Shown piece by piece: positions 7,754-9,373 of a DNA stretch of 9,373 bases. A program made the translations under genes and the position numbers. How positions within the stretch are numbered: the stretch's first letter is position 1; each line of letters opens with the position of its first letter. The stretch lies in contig CAZANP010000061.1 in assembly GCA_964486555.1 (NCBI GenBank), forward strand, positions 1 through 9,373, given 5' to 3'. Under the pieces are notes generated by a model that made no database searches, was not told the DNA's origin, and saw nothing but the letters and a program-made list of their open reading frames with translations. Source of the stretch: 4484-232 sp964486555 (GTDB taxonomy: Bacteria; Thermotogota; Thermotogae; Thermotogales; Thermotogaceae).

Positions 7754-9266
7754 ACTCCCATTCTATGGTTGCAGGTGGTTTCATAGTGACATCGTAGACA
7801 ACTCTGGAAACTTCTGGAACTTCCTCCGTTATCCTTTTCGAGACCTCATCTAGAAAATCGTGAGAGAGTCTTACCCAATCTGCGGTCATACCGTCCACAC
7901 TGTCCACAGCTCTCAGGGCAACCACGTATCCATACGATCTTCTATCTCCTTTAACACCAACGCTTCTCACAGGGAGGAGAACCGCGAAAGCTTGCCACAC
8001 CTTATCGTACAGATTCCATTTTTTTAAGGTTTCGAGGAATATTCTGTCGACTTTTCTGAGAATTCTCAAACGCTCTTCTGTGACCTCCCCTATTATTCTA
8101 ACGGCAAGACCAGGACCTGGGAATGGATGTCTTTTCAGGATCTCATCTGGTATCTTCAAAATCTTTCCAATTTTTCTGACCTCATCTTTGAAGAAATCGC
8201 GCAGAGGTTCAACGATCTTCAAACCCATCTTTTCAGGAAGTCCTCCAACGTTGTGATGACTCTTTATCCTGGATGTGTTCTTTCCACTCCCTGCGCTTTC
8301 TACAACATCGGGATATATCGTTCCTTGAACGAGAAATTCCGCTTTGAATTTTTTCGCTACTTCCTCAAAAACCCTGATGAAGGTTTCTCCTATGATCTTT
8401 CTCTTTCTTTCCGGATCTACCACTCCCTTTAATCCATCTAGAAATCTTTCTTTCGCATCCACCACCACGATATTCATATTCATTTTATCTTTTAGAGAAT
8501 ATACGATTTCTTCTCTTTCCCCTTCTCTCAAAAGCCCATGGTCGACGAAAACTCCTATGAAATTATCTCCTATTGCTCTTTGAACCATGGCACCCGCCAC
8601 GGTGGAATCCACTCCCCCTGAGAGCGCCATGATAGCCTTTGAGCTTCCTATTGTATTTTTTATGAGATTTATTCTGGATTGAACCACGTTTTCCAAACGC
8701 CAGTCTCCTTTGAGTTTTCCTATTTTGAACAGGAAATTCCTCAGTATCTCCTTTCCATACTCGGTGTGATGAACTTCTGGGTGGAATTGAAGGAGCCAAT
8801 ACTTTTCATGGTCAGTGGCGGATGCTATAACGCCTTTTTCTGTTTTGGACGTCACATGAAAGCCTTTAGGTAGTTCTTCTACCCTGTCTCCATGACTCAT
8901 CCAGACTAGAAACTCTTTCGGCAATCCATCGAATAAGAGATCGTCCTTCACGATTTTTACTTTCGTTCTTCCGTATTCACCAATTCCTCTTACAACTTTA
9001 CCTCCAAGCTCTTTGGAAAGAAGTTGCATCCCGTAGCATATGGCAAGAACACTTCCTTGGAAGGAACGAAACCATTCTGGGAGGGAAGGAGCATCTTCTT
9101 CATAGACACTCATTGGGCCCCCAGAGAGTATAACCAGGTCATAGAGATTTGGATCTATCATGGAATCTGAGGAGATTATTTCTGAGAAAACTCCCAGTTC
9201 CCTAACTCTTCTTGCTATCAATTGTGTATACTGAGATCCGTAATCCACTATCAGAACCTTTTCCAA
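7752..9266 (-). CDS. guaA: GMP synthase (glutamine-hydrolysing)
   Basis: Converts XMP to GMP with ATP and glutamine, the last step of guanine nucleotide synthesis, in the cytoplasm. Counted from TTG at 9266 (504 residues), the class I glutamine amidotransferase domain (about 3-187) begins VLIVDYGSQYTQL. It has the nucleophile Cys77 in AICYGMQ and the partners His162 and Glu164 in QFHPE. The ATP-pyrophosphatase domain has the P-loop SGGVDS at 216-221 and QGTIYPDVVES at 314-324. The C-terminal dimerisation and substrate domain has HPFPGPGLAVRIIGE (380-394) and ends KPPATIEWE. All key residues are present. In-frame starts at 9311 (TTG) and 9302 (ATG) exist, but they would overlap the upstream ABC ATPase gene, lack well-spaced SD sites and add residues unlike the family. 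TTG at 9266 has AGGGTGA 5 bases upstream and lies 17 bases after the ABC gene stop. Confidence 0.96.
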   Translation of the reverse strand: MEKVLIVDYGSQYTQLIARRVRELGVFSEIISSDSMIDPNLYDLVILSGGPMSVYEEDAPSLPEWFRSFQGSVLAICYGMQLLSKELGGKVVRGIGEYGRTKVKIVKDDLLFDGLPKEFLVWMSHGDRVEELPKGFHVTSKTEKGVIASATDHEKYWLLQFHPEVHHTEYGKEILRNFLFKIGKLKGDWRLENVVQSRINLIKNTIGSSKAIMALSGGVDSTVAGAMVQRAIGDNFIGVFVDHGLLREGEREEIVYSLKDKMNMNIVVVDAKERFLDGLKGVVDPERKRKIIGETFIRVFEEVAKKFKAEFLVQGTIYPDVVESAGSGKNTSRIKSHHNVGGLPEKMGLKIVEPLRDFFKDEVRKIGKILKIPDEILKRHPFPGPGLAVRIIGEVTEERLRILRKVDRIFLETLKKWNLYDKVWQAFAVLLPVRSVGVKGDRRSYGYVVALRAVDSVDGMTADWVRLSHDFLDEVSKRITEEVPEVSRVVYDVTMKPPATIEWE

Positions 9267-9271
9267 TTCAT

Positions 9272-9278
9272 TCACCCT
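9272..9278 (-). promoter_or_regulatory. Ribosome binding site of guaA
   Basis: AGGGTGA on the minus strand resembles the SD extension AGGTGA. Its AGGG ends 8 bases before TTG at 9266. It sits in the 17-base gap after the ABC ATPase stop, which supports the shorter guaA start. Confidence 0.6.
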
Positions 9279-9283
9279 GCCTT

Positions 9284-9373
9284 TTACAGAGGGAAGTGAC
9301 ATTTCACCCAATGCCCTTCGTTCACTTCCACCATATCAGGCTCTTTCTCCTTGCAAATGCTTTTGGCATAAGG
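9284..9373 (-). CDS. C-terminus of an Opp/Dpp-type ABC transporter ATP-binding protein (partial)
   Basis: The last 29 codons of a gene that enters from the right edge and stops at TAA (9284-9286). The readable tail starts PYAKSICKEKEPDM and ends EGHWVKCHFPL. This matches the C-terminal extension (oligo_HPY type) of oligopeptide/dipeptide ABC ATPases, whose tails commonly read like CPYA..IC...EP..VEVEPGHWVACH. The ATPase core is outside the window, so OppD and OppF cannot be told apart. Proteins of this class energise import of peptides and, in many Thermotogales, of oligosaccharides. The gene lies 17 bases upstream of guaA on the same strand, so guaA and the genes after it are probably read through from the transporter operon. 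Confidence 0.85.
   Translation of the reverse strand, partial: PYAKSICKEKEPDMVEVNEGHWVKCHFPL

Noticed and set aside
7751..7830. Separate promoter for the LacI gene inside the 3' end of guaA
   Set aside because: No convincing -35/-10 pair at proper spacing was found on the minus strand; read-through from guaA is simpler.

Overview
The window looks like part of a Thermotogales chromosome (Thermotoga or a close relative). This is inferred from the AGA/AGG/GGA/ATA-rich codon use, Lys/Glu-rich proteins, frequent TTG and GTG starts with strong Shine-Dalgarno (SD) sites, and near-zero intergenic space. No marker gene was available to fix the genus. I see no tRNA, rRNA, CRISPR array, insertion sequence or phage gene, and no gene-free stretch longer than about 40 bases.

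Left half, plus strand (about 1-4298): an extended -10 promoter leads into a three-gene operon. It holds prolyl-tRNA synthetase (proS), an AI-2E/PerM-type membrane protein whose GTG start overlaps the proS stop, and a ComM/YifB-type AAA+ ATPase 10 bases further on. All three use non-ATG starts.

Right half, minus strand (9373 down to 4299): the last 29 codons of an oligopeptide-type (Opp/Dpp) ABC transporter ATPase, then GMP synthase (guaA), a LacI-family regulator, and an 812-residue protein. The last ends in a phosphodiester-glycosidase (NAGPA-like) domain after about 500 residues that I cannot assign. Spacing runs from 17 bases to a 4-base overlap, so the four genes look co-transcribed. The two operons converge at 4298/4299, where their stop codons abut in one TGATCA palindrome.

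Biologically, the left operon is housekeeping: translation, a permease and DNA processing. The right operon joins a purine-synthesis gene to what may be a sugar-uptake and sugar-processing unit. Opp-type transporters in Thermotogales often carry oligosaccharides, LacI proteins usually sense sugars, and NAGPA domains cleave sugar-phosphodiester bonds. The large glycosidase-like protein translationally coupled to its LacI regulator is the best candidate here for an undescribed system. Two starts were moved on sequence evidence: guaA to the TTG at 9266, because a longer form would run into the ABC gene, and lacI to the GTG at 7741, because of its SD.
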